Shown piece by piece: positions 28,650 through 37,736 of a DNA stretch of 64,000 nt. Position 1 is the first letter of the stretch. Every line of letters starts with the position of its first letter. The stretch covers positions 588,364 to 652,363 of the forward strand of contig NZ_JNYY01000005.1 of NCBI RefSeq assembly GCF_000716785.1, given 5' to 3'. A program made the translations under genes and the position numbers. This DNA is from Amycolatopsis vancoresmycina (GTDB taxonomy: Bacteria > Actinomycetota > Actinomycetes > Mycobacteriales > Pseudonocardiaceae). The notes under the pieces were generated by a model. That model worked only from the letters and a program-made list of their open reading frames with translations. It was not told where the DNA came from and did not search any database.

Positions 28650-29936
28650 TCAGCGCGGGCTCGGCGTGACCTTCGCCAGTGCCGCGATCAGCCGGTCGAC
28701 GCCGTCGCCGCCCTTGGCGTCGTAGCAGCCGGACAGGCCCTTGTAGACCAGCGGCAGGAGCTTGTTGATGCGCAGCCCGTACTTGGTGCACGCGTGCATG
28801 ATCTTCGGCTTGCCGATGATCTTCGCGAAGACGTTGCCCAGCGCGTAGTACCCGCCCATGAGCTCGCCGACCGCGCGCGGGTACGCCTCCAGCGCCCGCT
28901 CCCGCGAAGGCCCTTCGCGGCGCGCAAGCGCTTGCACGACGACCTCCGCGGCGATCTGCGCGGACTCCATCGCGGCCGAGATGCCTTCGCCGTTGAACGG
29001 GCTCACCATGCCGCCCGCGTCGCCGAGCAGCAGGAGGCCGTCGCGGTAGTGCGGGGTGCGGTTGAAGCCCATCGGCAGCCCCGCGCCGCCCACCTTGCCG
29101 ATCGCGTTCTCCTCGCGGTAGCCCCACTCCTCCGGCGTCCCGTCGAGCCACTGGCGCAGCAGCGCGCGGTAGTCGGTGTTCCGGAAGGAGGCCGACGTCG
29201 ACAGCATGCCGAGGCCGACGTTGACCGTGCCGTCGCCGAGCGGGAACGCCCAGCCGTAGCCGGGCAGCAGCTTCGGGTTCCGCGGGTCGGACTTGTCCCA
29301 CAGCTCCAGGTGGCCCTCGATGAACGGGTCGTCGTGGCGCGGGCTCTTGTAGTACTGCCGCACGGCCACGCCCATCGGGCGCTTCTCGTTCTTCTGGATG
29401 CCGGCGCTCAGCGCGAGCCGCGCGGACACGCCGTCGCAGGCCAGGACGAGCGGCGCGCGGTAGTGCACCGGCGTCTTCTCCGGGCCGACCTTCGCCTCGA
29501 CGCCGACCACGCGCCCGCTGGGGTTGGTGATGGCGCTGGTGACGGTGGTGCGCTCGTACAGCCGCGCGCCCGCCTTGACCGCGAGTTTCGCGAGGAGGTC
29601 GTCGAAGTCGTGGCGGGTGCGGGAAACGCCGTAGGGCGGGTAGCTCGTCAGGTCCGGCCAGTCGAGCTCCAGCGTGAGGTCGCCGGTGAGGATCCGCAGG
29701 CCGCGGCTGTGCACCCAGCCCGCGTCCTCGCTGGTGTCGATGCCCAGGTCGATGAGCTGCTTGACGCCGCGCGGGGTCAGGCCGTCGCCGCAGACCTTCT
29801 CGCGGGGGAACTCGGTCTTCTCCAGCAGCAGCACGTCGACGCCCGCGCGGGCCAGGTAGGTGGCCACGGTGGACCCAGCGGGTCCGGCGCCGACGACGAT
29901 GACTTCGGCGTCCTGGTCTGCGGTGCGTCGCGTCAT
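28650..29936 (-). CDS. menJ: Geranylgeranyl reductase family FAD protein, probable menaquinone reductase
   Basis: A 428-residue FAD-dependent reductase. The dinucleotide-binding motif GAGPAGSTVATYLARAG is at about residues 17-33 and is followed by the CGDGLTPRGV motif of the geranylgeranyl reductase family; GDAGGMVSPFNGEGI near 300 is the second flavin site. In Mycobacterium the homologue MenJ saturates one isoprene unit of menaquinone. Here it follows menG by 10 bases, which supports that role over a chlorophyll or archaeal lipid function. A hairpin closes the unit. Confidence 0.85.
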   Translation of the reverse strand: MTRRTADQDAEVIVVGAGPAGSTVATYLARAGVDVLLLEKTEFPREKVCGDGLTPRGVKQLIDLGIDTSEDAGWVHSRGLRILTGDLTLELDWPDLTSYPPYGVSRTRHDFDDLLAKLAVKAGARLYERTTVTSAITNPSGRVVGVEAKVGPEKTPVHYRAPLVLACDGVSARLALSAGIQKNEKRPMGVAVRQYYKSPRHDDPFIEGHLELWDKSDPRNPKLLPGYGWAFPLGDGTVNVGLGMLSTSASFRNTDYRALLRQWLDGTPEEWGYREENAIGKVGGAGLPMGFNRTPHYRDGLLLLGDAGGMVSPFNGEGISAAMESAQIAAEVVVQALARREGPSRERALEAYPRAVGELMGGYYALGNVFAKIIGKPKIMHACTKYGLRINKLLPLVYKGLSGCYDAKGGDGVDRLIAALAKVTPSPR

Positions 29937-29946
29937 AGTCGCGAGT

Positions 29947-30636
29947 TTAGGCAGGCTTTCGGGCGCGGTGGATGGCCACGACCCCGAATGTGAGGTTCAA
30001 CCACTCGACGTCGGTCCACCCGGCGCTCGCGATGATCTCGCCGAGGGTGCGCTGGTCGGGCCAGGTGAGCATGGATTCGGCCAGGTACTTGTACGCCTCC
30101 GGGTTCGACGACGTCCGGCTGCCGACCCAGGTCAGCAGCTTGAGGACGAACCGCCGGTGGACGAACCGGATGGGCGCGAACGGCGGCGTCGAGACCTCGC
30201 AGATGACCAGGCGGCCGCCGGGTTTGACCACCCGGGCGATCTCGGTGAGCGCGGCCTTCGGGTCGACGAAGTTGCGCAGCGCGAGGGAGATCGTCACGGC
30301 GTCGAAGCTCTCGTCGGCGAACGGCAGGTTGAGCGCGTCGGCCGCAACCATCGGCACGTTCCGGTGCAGCCCGGCGTGCAGCATGCCGAACGAGAAGTCC
30401 GCGGCCAGGCACCAGGCGCCCCCGCGGGCGTACTCGACGGTGGACACGCCGGTGCCGGCGGCGAGGTCCAGGACCTTCTCGCCGCGGCGGGCGTCGAGCA
30501 CGCGGGCGGTCGTCGTGCGCCAGCGGCGGTCGAAGCCGAAGGTCATGAACGAGTTCGCCCGGTCGTACCCGGACGCGACGCCGTCGAACATCGCGGCGAC
30601 TTCGTGCGGGTCCTTGTCCAGGCTTGCGCGTGACAT
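29947..30636 (-). CDS. menG: Demethylmenaquinone methyltransferase
   Basis: A 229-residue SAM-dependent methyltransferase of the UbiE/MenG family; it adds the ring methyl group in the last step of menaquinone synthesis. Seen: [19 protein letters not shown] (SAM site, about residue 57) and the family signature [20 protein letters not shown] near 133. Sits between a glycosyltransferase gene (23 bases upstream) and menJ. No separate ubiquinone pathway is expected in this group. Confidence 0.93.
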   Translation of the reverse strand: MSRASLDKDPHEVAAMFDGVASGYDRANSFMTFGFDRRWRTTTARVLDARRGEKVLDLAAGTGVSTVEYARGGAWCLAADFSFGMLHAGLHRNVPMVAADALNLPFADESFDAVTISLALRNFVDPKAALTEIARVVKPGGRLVICEVSTPPFAPIRFVHRRFVLKLLTWVGSRTSSNPEAYKYLAESMLTWPDQRTLGEIIASAGWTDVEWLNLTFGVVAIHRARKPA

Positions 30637-30659
30637 GACCTGAGATTAGTCCCGCGGGG

Positions 30660-31763
30660 TCAGTGGAAGGTCGCCAGCATGCCCGCCACCGCCGCGGGCC
30701 AGGTGAACTCCTCCGCCCGCGCTCGCGCCGCCGCCCGGCGGGCCTCCTCCGGACTGTCCAGGAGCCCGGTCACTGCTTTCGCGAAGGCGGGCGCGTAGTC
30801 GTCCACGGCCGCACCACACCCGGGCCGCACGATCTCCCGCAGCGCCGACGACGCCGACACCACCACCGGCGTCCCCGAGGCGAGGGCTTCCAGCGCGGCC
30901 AGCCCGAACGTCTCGTGCGGCCCCGGCGCCAGGGAGACGTCGGCGCTGGCCAGCAGTCTCGCGACGTCACCGCGGCCGGAGAGGAACCCCAGGAACGTCA
31001 CCGGCAGCCCCCGCGCCCGGCGTTCCAGCGCCCGCCGCCGGGGCCCGTCGCCCGCCACGACCAGCCGGACCTTCACCCCGGCCTCGGTCAGCGAAGCGAC
31101 GGTGTCCACGCTGCGCTCCACGTGCTTCTCCGGCGACAGCCGTCCACAGTGGACGAGCAGGGCGTCCGCGCCGGAGGCCAGGTCCGTGCGCCAGCCGTCG
31201 TCGCGCCGGGCGGGCCGGAAGGTCGCCAAGTCGACACCGAGCGGCACGCGGCGGACGTTCGGCGCGGCGATCCGGTCGAACTCCGCGCGCGCGAACGCCG
31301 TCGTGCAGACGACGGTGTCGTAGCTGGCGGCCATCCGCCGGTTGGCGGCGTCGGCGACGCGGCGCGCCACCGGTTCGGGCAGGAGGAACTGCTCCAGCAG
31401 CCGGTCGAGGCGCTCGTGGGAGATGACCGTGCTGGGGACGCCGTGGCGCCGCGCCCAGCCGCCCATGCCCCGCAGCGTCAGCCGGTCGGACACCTCCAGC
31501 CGGTCGGGCTCGAGTCTTCGCAGGACCGCGCGGACGCGGTGCGGGTCGACCGCGCGGTACCCGCCCGTGCCGGGGAGCTTCGGCGCGGGCAGCGAGAACC
31601 GGCGCACCCCGGTCGGCAGGACCTCGTCGGCGTAGCGGGTGCCGGGCACCACCAGCGTCACCTCGTGCCCGCTGGCGACGTACCCGGCGCCGAGGTGGTG
31701 CAGCGCGGTGCGCAGCCCGCCCGAGCGCGGCCCGTAGAAGTTGGCGAGCTGGACGATGTGCAT
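30660..31763 (-). CDS. GT4 family glycosyltransferase
   Basis: A 367-residue GT-B enzyme. The N-terminal glycine loop (FYGPRSGGLRTALHHLGAGY) binds acceptor, and the C-terminal donor site shows the EX7E motif in GPHETFGLAALEALASGTPVV near residue 290. It starts two bases after the mgtA-like stop, so the two glycosyltransferases are co-translated. Such pairs act in phosphatidylinositol mannoside or lipomannan-type glycolipid assembly; the sugar and acceptor cannot be read here. ATG 31763 is used; the frame is open upstream through the neighbour but that stretch is shadow. Confidence 0.82.
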   Translation of the reverse strand: MHIVQLANFYGPRSGGLRTALHHLGAGYVASGHEVTLVVPGTRYADEVLPTGVRRFSLPAPKLPGTGGYRAVDPHRVRAVLRRLEPDRLEVSDRLTLRGMGGWARRHGVPSTVISHERLDRLLEQFLLPEPVARRVADAANRRMAASYDTVVCTTAFARAEFDRIAAPNVRRVPLGVDLATFRPARRDDGWRTDLASGADALLVHCGRLSPEKHVERSVDTVASLTEAGVKVRLVVAGDGPRRRALERRARGLPVTFLGFLSGRGDVARLLASADVSLAPGPHETFGLAALEALASGTPVVVSASSALREIVRPGCGAAVDDYAPAFAKAVTGLLDSPEEARRAAARARAEEFTWPAAVAGMLATFH

Positions 31764-31765
31764 GG

Positions 31766-32884
31766 TCAGGCCGCGCGGGCGGCCCGGCCCTGCACGGCTT
31801 CGTAGTGGCCCATCAGCTCGCGGCAGACGGCCGGCCAGGTCCGGCCGAGCACGACCTTGCGGGCCTTCTCGCCGAGCCTCGCCCGCAACGCCGCGTCGCG
31901 CAGCGCGTCGACCTTCGCGACCAGCGCCGGCCCGAACAGCTCGCGGTCCGCGGGCAGCAGGTAGCCGGTGCGGCCGGGCAGGACGAGGTCCTTGGGGCCG
32001 CCCGCGTCCGGCGCGAGCACCGGCAGGCCGGACGCCATCGCCTCCTGCACCGCCTGGCAGAACGTCTCGTGCGGGCCGGTGTGGACGAAGACGTCGAAGC
32101 TCGCGTACGCCTTCGAGAGCTCTTCGCCGTACTTCGCGCCGAGGAAGGCCGCGCCGGGCAGCTGCTCCTTCAGCGCGGGCAGCTCGGGCCCGTCGCCGAC
32201 GACGACCACGCGGATCCCCGGCACCCCGGCCAGCGCGGCCAGCCGGTCGACCTCCTTTTCGGGCGCCAGCCTGCCGACGAACCCGACCAGCAGCTCGCCG
32301 TCCGGCGCCAGCTCGGCCCGCAGCGCCGCGTCCGCGTGCTCCGGGGAGAAGCGCTCGATGTCGACCCCGCGGGCCCACCGGTGCACGCGCGGGACGCCGT
32401 GCAGCTCGAGCTGCTCGACCGAGTCGCTCGACGGGGCGAGCGTCCGGTCGGCGCGCGAGTGCAGCCGCCGCACCCAGCGCCACGCGGCGCGGGCGGCGAT
32501 GCCGAAGCCGTACGCGGCCGCGAACCCGGCGATGTCGGTCTGGTAGACGGCGATCGACGGGACGCGCAGCCGTCTCGCCGCGGCGAGCCCGCGCGCGCCG
32601 ACCACGAACGGCGAGGCCAGGTGCACGACGTCCGGGCCGAACGCGGTGAGCGCGTTCAGCACGGTGCGCGTGGGCAGCCCGATCGGCAGGGAGTTCACCC
32701 CGGGCACGTCGAGCGCGGGGATCCGGACCACCGGGGCGCCCCGGTAGGAGTCCGGGCCGGCGCCGGGAGCGATGATCAGCACGTCGTGCGCGCGTTCGCG
32801 CAGGTGCTCGACGACCCGCAGGACGGAGTTGGTCACGCCGTTCACCTGGGGCAGGAAACTTTCGGTGACTATGGCGACTCGCAC
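31766..32884 (-). CDS. mgtA: MgtA/PimB-like GDP-mannose-dependent mannosyltransferase
   Basis: A 372-residue GT4 enzyme. The start VAIVTESFLPQVNGV, VVHLASPFVVGARGL and the EX7E motif in GPHETFCQAVQEAMASGLPVL (near residue 273) match the family that transfers mannose from GDP-mannose to diacylglycerol glycolipids. In Mycobacterium mgtA (Rv0557) sits directly ahead of menG as here, which supports the symbol. GTG 32884 is the start. Alternative: a different sugar donor within GT4. Confidence 0.78.
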   Translation of the reverse strand: MRVAIVTESFLPQVNGVTNSVLRVVEHLRERAHDVLIIAPGAGPDSYRGAPVVRIPALDVPGVNSLPIGLPTRTVLNALTAFGPDVVHLASPFVVGARGLAAARRLRVPSIAVYQTDIAGFAAAYGFGIAARAAWRWVRRLHSRADRTLAPSSDSVEQLELHGVPRVHRWARGVDIERFSPEHADAALRAELAPDGELLVGFVGRLAPEKEVDRLAALAGVPGIRVVVVGDGPELPALKEQLPGAAFLGAKYGEELSKAYASFDVFVHTGPHETFCQAVQEAMASGLPVLAPDAGGPKDLVLPGRTGYLLPADRELFGPALVAKVDALRDAALRARLGEKARKVVLGRTWPAVCRELMGHYEAVQGRAARAA

Positions 32885-33013
32885 GTCCTGGACGATCGCA
32901 CCCGATCCTGGCGACCGCGTGACACGGCGGCCAACGCTGCCGGAACAGATCGGCTACGACATGTCATCTCAAGGTCGTCCGCCGGAAACCAGGGTGGCCC
33001 AGACTAAGCAGGC

Positions 33014-33844
33014 ATGACCCTCTTGTCCTCACGGCCGCCGCGGCCCGTCGAGCCCGGCCTGCTGTCGAGGGCGCTCGAAGTGGCCGGGCGGCTGGCCAAC
33101 GACGCCACCGACGTGATCACCGCGACCGCCGGCCGCGGCGCCCACCCGTCGACCCTGGATTCGCCGTTCGACTGGGTCACCGACACGGATCGCATTTTGG
33201 AGCGCCACACCAGACGAGTGCTGACGGCGGAGTTCCCGGGCATCCCGGTGGTGGGCCACGAGTTCGGCGCCGACCACGGCGCGGACGTGGCCGAGTACCG
33301 CTGGGTGGTGGACTCGGTGGACGGCACGGCGAACTACGTGGCCGGAGTCCCGTGGTGCGCGTACAGCCTGGCGCTGGTGGACGCGGCGGGCCCGGTGGTG
33401 GGGGTGGTGGCGGACCCGTACCGAGCCCAGATCTACGCGGCGGCCCGAGGCCGGGGAGCCCGCGCGAACGGCAAACCGGTGAAGCTGCAGGACCGCTGCG
33501 TGACGGCGGGCGCATTGGTGTGCACGGAGTTCGCCCGGCGCGGTCCATGGCCGGGGATGGGCGGGTTCATCGAGCGAGCAGCGGCGGCGCATGCGGGGGT
33601 ACGGGTGCTGGGCTCGGCGGCGTTGTCGATCGCGCAGGTGGCGTTGGGCCACGCGGCGGCGGCGGTGTTGCACAGCTACCACGAGTGGGACGTGGCCGGG
33701 TCGGTGGCGATGGCGATCGAGGCGGGGGCGGTGGTGCTGGACCGGCACGGCGAGGACACGGCGCTGCCGACGGACGGCCTGCTGGTGGCGGCGCCGGGGG
33801 TGGCGGACGAGGTACTGGGCTGGTGGCAGGAGACGGCGGGTTGA
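33014..33844 (+). CDS. Inositol monophosphatase family protein
   Basis: A 276-residue Mg-dependent phosphatase fold. Metal ligands appear as E83 in VVGHEFG, D100 and D103 in WVVDSVDGTANY and an Asp in the late EWDVAGSVAMAIEAGA. The usual DPxDGT is DSVDGT here, with Ser for the Pro position. Substrates in the family include inositol phosphate, histidinol phosphate and fructose-1,6-bisphosphate; inositol would suit the neighbouring mannosyltransferases but this is inference. Divergent from mgtA, with a 129-base gap. Confidence 0.83.
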   Translation: MTLLSSRPPRPVEPGLLSRALEVAGRLANDATDVITATAGRGAHPSTLDSPFDWVTDTDRILERHTRRVLTAEFPGIPVVGHEFGADHGADVAEYRWVVDSVDGTANYVAGVPWCAYSLALVDAAGPVVGVVADPYRAQIYAAARGRGARANGKPVKLQDRCVTAGALVCTEFARRGPWPGMGGFIERAAAAHAGVRVLGSAALSIAQVALGHAAAAVLHSYHEWDVAGSVAMAIEAGAVVLDRHGEDTALPTDGLLVAAPGVADEVLGWWQETAG

Positions 33845-33907
33845 TCGGGTTGCCCACAGCCTGACCGGCGGGTCGAAGACGAGGAGCGGGAACCCACAAA
33901 AGGCCCC

Positions 33908-34345
33908 TCAAACGGCAACAGCAGCCCGCCGATTCACCCGCCGGATCCACCACAGAACCGGCCCCGCCACCAGCCAGGTGAAAAACACAAAACTCCCCAA
34001 CGGCAGCAAAGTCAGCGTCGCCGACCGCCCAGCGACCCGCGCCAGCTCCGGGTCCGAAGCGTCGTACTCGATCCGCACCAGCTGCCCGGCCGCCAGCCCA
34101 TCCGGGTACAACACCCCGTTCGCCGGGCTGTGCACGATCCCGTCCGGCGTCTCGAAGTGGATGATCGTCCGGTCGAAGGCCACCGAATCCACGGTCGCCG
34201 TCGCCGTGCCCAGTTGCGAGGAGATCGCGCTGTCGTTGCGGATCGCCGCGAACAGCAGGCACACGCACATCACCGTGAGGAGTGAGGCGGCGCCGAGGGT
34301 GACCCACCACCCGACGCGCCTCACCCGCTCACTTCTCGTGCTCAC
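33908..34345 (-). CDS. DUF3592 membrane protein
   Basis: A 145-residue protein with transmembrane helices near residues 12-34 and 112-132 and a small beta-rich outer domain between them (ATATVDS, FETPDGIVHSPANGVLYPDG, VRIEYDASDPELARV). That arrangement is the DUF3592 pattern. GTG 34345 is the start. Function unknown. It follows the M1 peptidase gene on the same strand by 22 bases, so the two may be co-transcribed. Confidence 0.72.
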   Translation of the reverse strand: MSTRSERVRRVGWWVTLGAASLLTVMCVCLLFAAIRNDSAISSQLGTATATVDSVAFDRTIIHFETPDGIVHSPANGVLYPDGLAAGQLVRIEYDASDPELARVAGRSATLTLLPLGSFVFFTWLVAGPVLWWIRRVNRRAAVAV

Positions 34346-34367
34346 GCCGCGAGCGTAGCGGTCCCGC

Positions 34368-35888
34368 TCAGCCCGCGTGCCCGGCGGCGAGGAACCGGTG
34401 GTTCGCCTGGATCTGGTCGAACGACCGGGGCTTGGCGACAGCCGGAGCCGCGACCCGCGAAACGGCAGCAGCGGCGCCGTTCGGGCCCACCGCCGGCTTG
34501 CCCGCCGTGTACAGCCACGTCTGGAACAGGTCGTGCAGCGGCTTGCCCGAGATCTTCTCCGCCAGCGCGATGAAGTCCAGGATCCGCCCGTTCGAGCCCG
34601 CCCGCTGGGCCTGCCACGTCTTCAGGATCGCGAAGAACGCCTGGTCACCGACCGCCGTCCGCAACGCCTGGAGCGTCAGCGCGCCCCGGTCGTACACCGC
34701 GTTGTCGAACTGGTTGTCCGCGCCGGGGTCGGCCGGGACCAGCTTCCACAGGTCGCCGTCGGCCGGGTTCGAGTCGTACGTGTACTGGGCCAGCTCCGCG
34801 ACCGTGCCCTCGCCCTCGTGCTCCGACCACAGCCACTCCGCGTACGACGCGAAGCCCTCGTTCAGCCAGATGTCGCTCCACCGGCCCAGCGAGACGTTGT
34901 CGCCGAACCACTGGTGGGCGTTCTCGTGCGCGATCAGCGTCGTGTTGGAGCCCGCGCGGAAGTTGCGGACGCCGTACGTCGGGCGCGTCTGGTTCTCCAG
35001 GGAGAAGCCGATGCCGCTGGTCACGACGCCGCCCTCGGCCTCGAACGGGTACGGGCCGAACTGGGTCGCCAGGAACTCGTCGATCTCCGGCGTCCGCTCG
35101 ACGCTGGCCTTCGCCGCGTACAGCGAGTCGCCCAGGTCGGCGCCGTAGGCCGTGATGAACGGCTTGCCGTCCGGCGTGGTCGACTCGACGACCTCGTACT
35201 TGCCGACGATGAACGACGTCAGGTACGTGGCCTGCGGGTGCGTGCTGCGCCACTGCCAGCGGGTCCAGCCCGCGCGGCTCTTCGTCTTGCGGACGAGGGT
35301 GCCGTTGGAGATGGCCGCGTTGTCGTCCGGCGCCTCGATCGAGACGTCGTAGGTCGCCTTGTCGGTCGGGTGGTCGTTGGCCGGGAACCACCACGCCGAG
35401 CTCTGCGGCTCGTCGATGCCGAGCGCGCCGAAAGCGCCCTTCTTCCACGCGTTGAGGCCGTCCACCGTCTCGGTCGACGGCGTGTCCGAGTACGCGACGA
35501 CGACGGTCGCGGTCTGGCCCTTGAGCAGCGGCTGCGCCGGCGTGATGACGAGCTCGCCGTTGCCGGTCTGGTTCGTGAACTGGGCCGGCCGGTTGTTCAC
35601 CCGGACGCTCGACGCCTTGAGCGCGAAGTCCAGGTCGAACCGCGAGAGGTCTTGCGTCGCGGTCAGCAGCAGGGTCGTCGTGCCCGCCAGGACGTCGGTC
35701 GCGGGCTGGTAGGTGAGCCGGATGTCGTAGTGCAGCACGTCCGTGCCGCCGTTGCCCGCGTTCGGGTAGTACGGGTCGCCGGCACCGGGGGCGCCGGGCG
35801 CGGGCGCCGCGCTCGCGGTGCCCGCCAGCAGCACCGAGACGACGCCGGCCGCGAGCGCACCGAGGCCGGTACGCGTTCTTGCACGCAT
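34368..35888 (-). CDS. Secreted M1 family metallopeptidase
   Basis: A 506-residue exported aminopeptidase. A signal peptide (about residues 1-28, ending ASA) precedes the N-terminal beta domain. The zinc site is complete: HENAH at 321-325 and the second Glu at 344 in WLNEGFASY. The substrate-binding loop before it reads GIGFSLENQ, a variant of the GAMEN motif. It lacks the large C-terminal domain of long M1 enzymes. It acts outside the cell, probably in peptide scavenging. Start ATG 35888 has an AGGAGG-type box close upstream. Confidence 0.88.
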   Translation of the reverse strand: MRARTRTGLGALAAGVVSVLLAGTASAAPAPGAPGAGDPYYPNAGNGGTDVLHYDIRLTYQPATDVLAGTTTLLLTATQDLSRFDLDFALKASSVRVNNRPAQFTNQTGNGELVITPAQPLLKGQTATVVVAYSDTPSTETVDGLNAWKKGAFGALGIDEPQSSAWWFPANDHPTDKATYDVSIEAPDDNAAISNGTLVRKTKSRAGWTRWQWRSTHPQATYLTSFIVGKYEVVESTTPDGKPFITAYGADLGDSLYAAKASVERTPEIDEFLATQFGPYPFEAEGGVVTSGIGFSLENQTRPTYGVRNFRAGSNTTLIAHENAHQWFGDNVSLGRWSDIWLNEGFASYAEWLWSEHEGEGTVAELAQYTYDSNPADGDLWKLVPADPGADNQFDNAVYDRGALTLQALRTAVGDQAFFAILKTWQAQRAGSNGRILDFIALAEKISGKPLHDLFQTWLYTAGKPAVGPNGAAAAVSRVAAPAVAKPRSFDQIQANHRFLAAGHAG

Positions 35889-36008
35889 TCGATTTCCTCC
35901 AGGAGGAGTGGGATCAGCGCGCTCGAACGTAGCCAGCCGACAACACCCCAGGAACAGCCGAAGGGAGGTTTCTTGCTTTCTGGGATTACGCCCGGAAAGC
36001 GGTTGACA

Positions 36009-37685
36009 TCAGGCGGCCGACACGGCCGCGGACACCGCCGCCCGCAGGCGGGCGTGCAGGTCGCGGTGCCGCGACCGGTCCACCCGCACCTCGACCACCC
36101 GCAGCCCCGGCGCGGGCGCCAGCGCCGCCCGGAACTCCGTCAGCGTCTCCGCGACGACGTGCGGGACGCGGTAGCCCGCGCACAGCGCGCCCAGGTCGGC
36201 GCCGTGCGGGGTGCCGAACACCCGCTCGAAGCTCGCCGAGTGCTCCGGCGCCCCCTGCTCGAGCAGCGAAAAGATGCCGCCGCCGTCGTCGTTGAGCACC
36301 ACGATCGTCAGGTCGGGCCGCTGCTCGGCGGGCCCGGTCAGCAGCCCCGACGCGTCGTGCAGGAACGTCAGGTCGCCCAGCAGCGCGTACGACGGACCGC
36401 GGTGCACGTACGCGGCCCCGATGGCTGTTGACACCGTTCCGTCGATGCCCGCGACGCCGCGGTTGCGGTGCACGAGGACGTCCGGGCGCAGCCGGCCGGC
36501 CAGCGCGACGTCCCGGGTCGGGTTGGACGAGCCGACGACCAGCAGCGAGTCCGGCGGCAGCGCGTCCACCAGCTCGGTCGCCACGCGCAGCCCCGATGGC
36601 CACGCTTCCGAAGCCAGCGTCGACGCCACCGCGGAGGCGGCCGCCTCGTCGGCCCGTCGCCAGCTCGCCAGCCACTCCGGGTCGGCGGGCTTGGTCGGCT
36701 CGTCGAACCACTGGCCGACCTGCCGGACGTTGTGCGCGGGCGCCGGCCAGTCCGAGTCCGGGCGCACCAGCAGCACCTCGACGTCGGCGTCCGAGATCAC
36801 CTTTTGGATCTGCCGGAACACCGTGGGACGGCCCAGGCAGAGCACCTGCTCCGGCTTGTGCTTCGAGATGAACTCCTCGACGCCCAGCAGCCACGCGCCG
36901 GACGAGATCGCCGTGCCGCCGGACAGCCCGATCCCGCCGGTCTCGGAGATCACCGGCCAGCCGTGCTGCTCGGCCCATTCGCTGGCCGCCTGCACACCGG
37001 TGTCACACGCGATGACCAGGCCGTGCCGCGCCGACGGCACCACGAACGACGGCAGCGCGCCGAAGTCCGGCAGCTCGGTCCAGCGGGACCCGTCGGGGCG
37101 GCCGTCGAGGGATTCGTACCACTCGCCGTCGTCGTCCAGGTCCGGCACGAGCGGCTCGCGGAACGGGATGTTCAGGTGCACCGGCCCGCAGCGCCACTCG
37201 CCGTAGGCGGCGTTCCAGGCCCGGCAGATCTGGCTGCGCCAGTACGAGTTCTGCCCGGCCCGCCGCTCAGCGACGGCCAGCTCGTCGAAGTAGCGGACGG
37301 CGTCGCCGTAGAGCTGGTGCTGGTCGATGACCTGCGACGCGCCGGCCGCGCGCAGCTCGGGCGGCCGGTCGGCGGTCAGCACGATCAGCGGGACGCCGGC
37401 CCGGTCGGCCTCCAGGACCGCCGGGTGGAAGTTCGCGGCCGCGGTGCCGGACGTGCACAGCACGGCCACCGGGCGGCCGGTGCGGGCGGCGATGCCCAGC
37501 GCCAGGAAGGCGGCGCCGCGCTCGTCGATGCGGACGTGGAGCTGCAGCTTCCCGGCCGCGGCCGCGTCGTACAGCGCGATCGACAGCGGCGCGTTGCGGG
37601 AGCCCGGGCAGAGGACGACGTGCGAAACGGTGTTGCGGACGAGTTCGTCGACGATGACCCTGGCCTGCGCGGTGGAAGGGTTCAC
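36009..37685 (-). CDS. menD: 2-succinyl-5-enolpyruvyl-6-hydroxy-3-cyclohexene-1-carboxylate synthase
   Basis: A 558-residue thiamine-diphosphate enzyme, the first committed step of classical menaquinone synthesis (isochorismate plus 2-oxoglutarate). The N-terminal Pyr domain shows VVLCPGSRNAPLSIAL near residue 24, with the catalytic Glu in VRIDERGAAFLALG near 55; the ThDP site is GDLTFLHDASGL ... NDDGGGIFS near 450-480. GTG 37685 has a GGAG box eight bases ahead. The frame is open another 1.2 kb upstream, but that stretch lies opposite menB and menE and is not protein-like. Start regions of menD and menB are back to back. Confidence 0.94.
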   Translation of the reverse strand: MNPSTAQARVIVDELVRNTVSHVVLCPGSRNAPLSIALYDAAAAGKLQLHVRIDERGAAFLALGIAARTGRPVAVLCTSGTAAANFHPAVLEADRAGVPLIVLTADRPPELRAAGASQVIDQHQLYGDAVRYFDELAVAERRAGQNSYWRSQICRAWNAAYGEWRCGPVHLNIPFREPLVPDLDDDGEWYESLDGRPDGSRWTELPDFGALPSFVVPSARHGLVIACDTGVQAASEWAEQHGWPVISETGGIGLSGGTAISSGAWLLGVEEFISKHKPEQVLCLGRPTVFRQIQKVISDADVEVLLVRPDSDWPAPAHNVRQVGQWFDEPTKPADPEWLASWRRADEAAASAVASTLASEAWPSGLRVATELVDALPPDSLLVVGSSNPTRDVALAGRLRPDVLVHRNRGVAGIDGTVSTAIGAAYVHRGPSYALLGDLTFLHDASGLLTGPAEQRPDLTIVVLNDDGGGIFSLLEQGAPEHSASFERVFGTPHGADLGALCAGYRVPHVVAETLTEFRAALAPAPGLRVVEVRVDRSRHRDLHARLRAAVSAAVSAA

Positions 37686-37723
37686 CGGCAGGCTCCAGAC
37701 TGATCGCAAATGTCCACAGGTCC

Positions 37724-37729
37724 TATTCT
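37724..37729 (+). promoter_or_regulatory. Putative -10 element of a leaderless menB transcript
   Basis: TATTCT ends seven bases before GTG 37737. There is no ribosome binding site in front of either possible start. A weak -35 (CTGATC, about 37700-37705) is at the right distance. Confidence 0.35.
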
Positions 37730-37736
37730 CCCAAAC

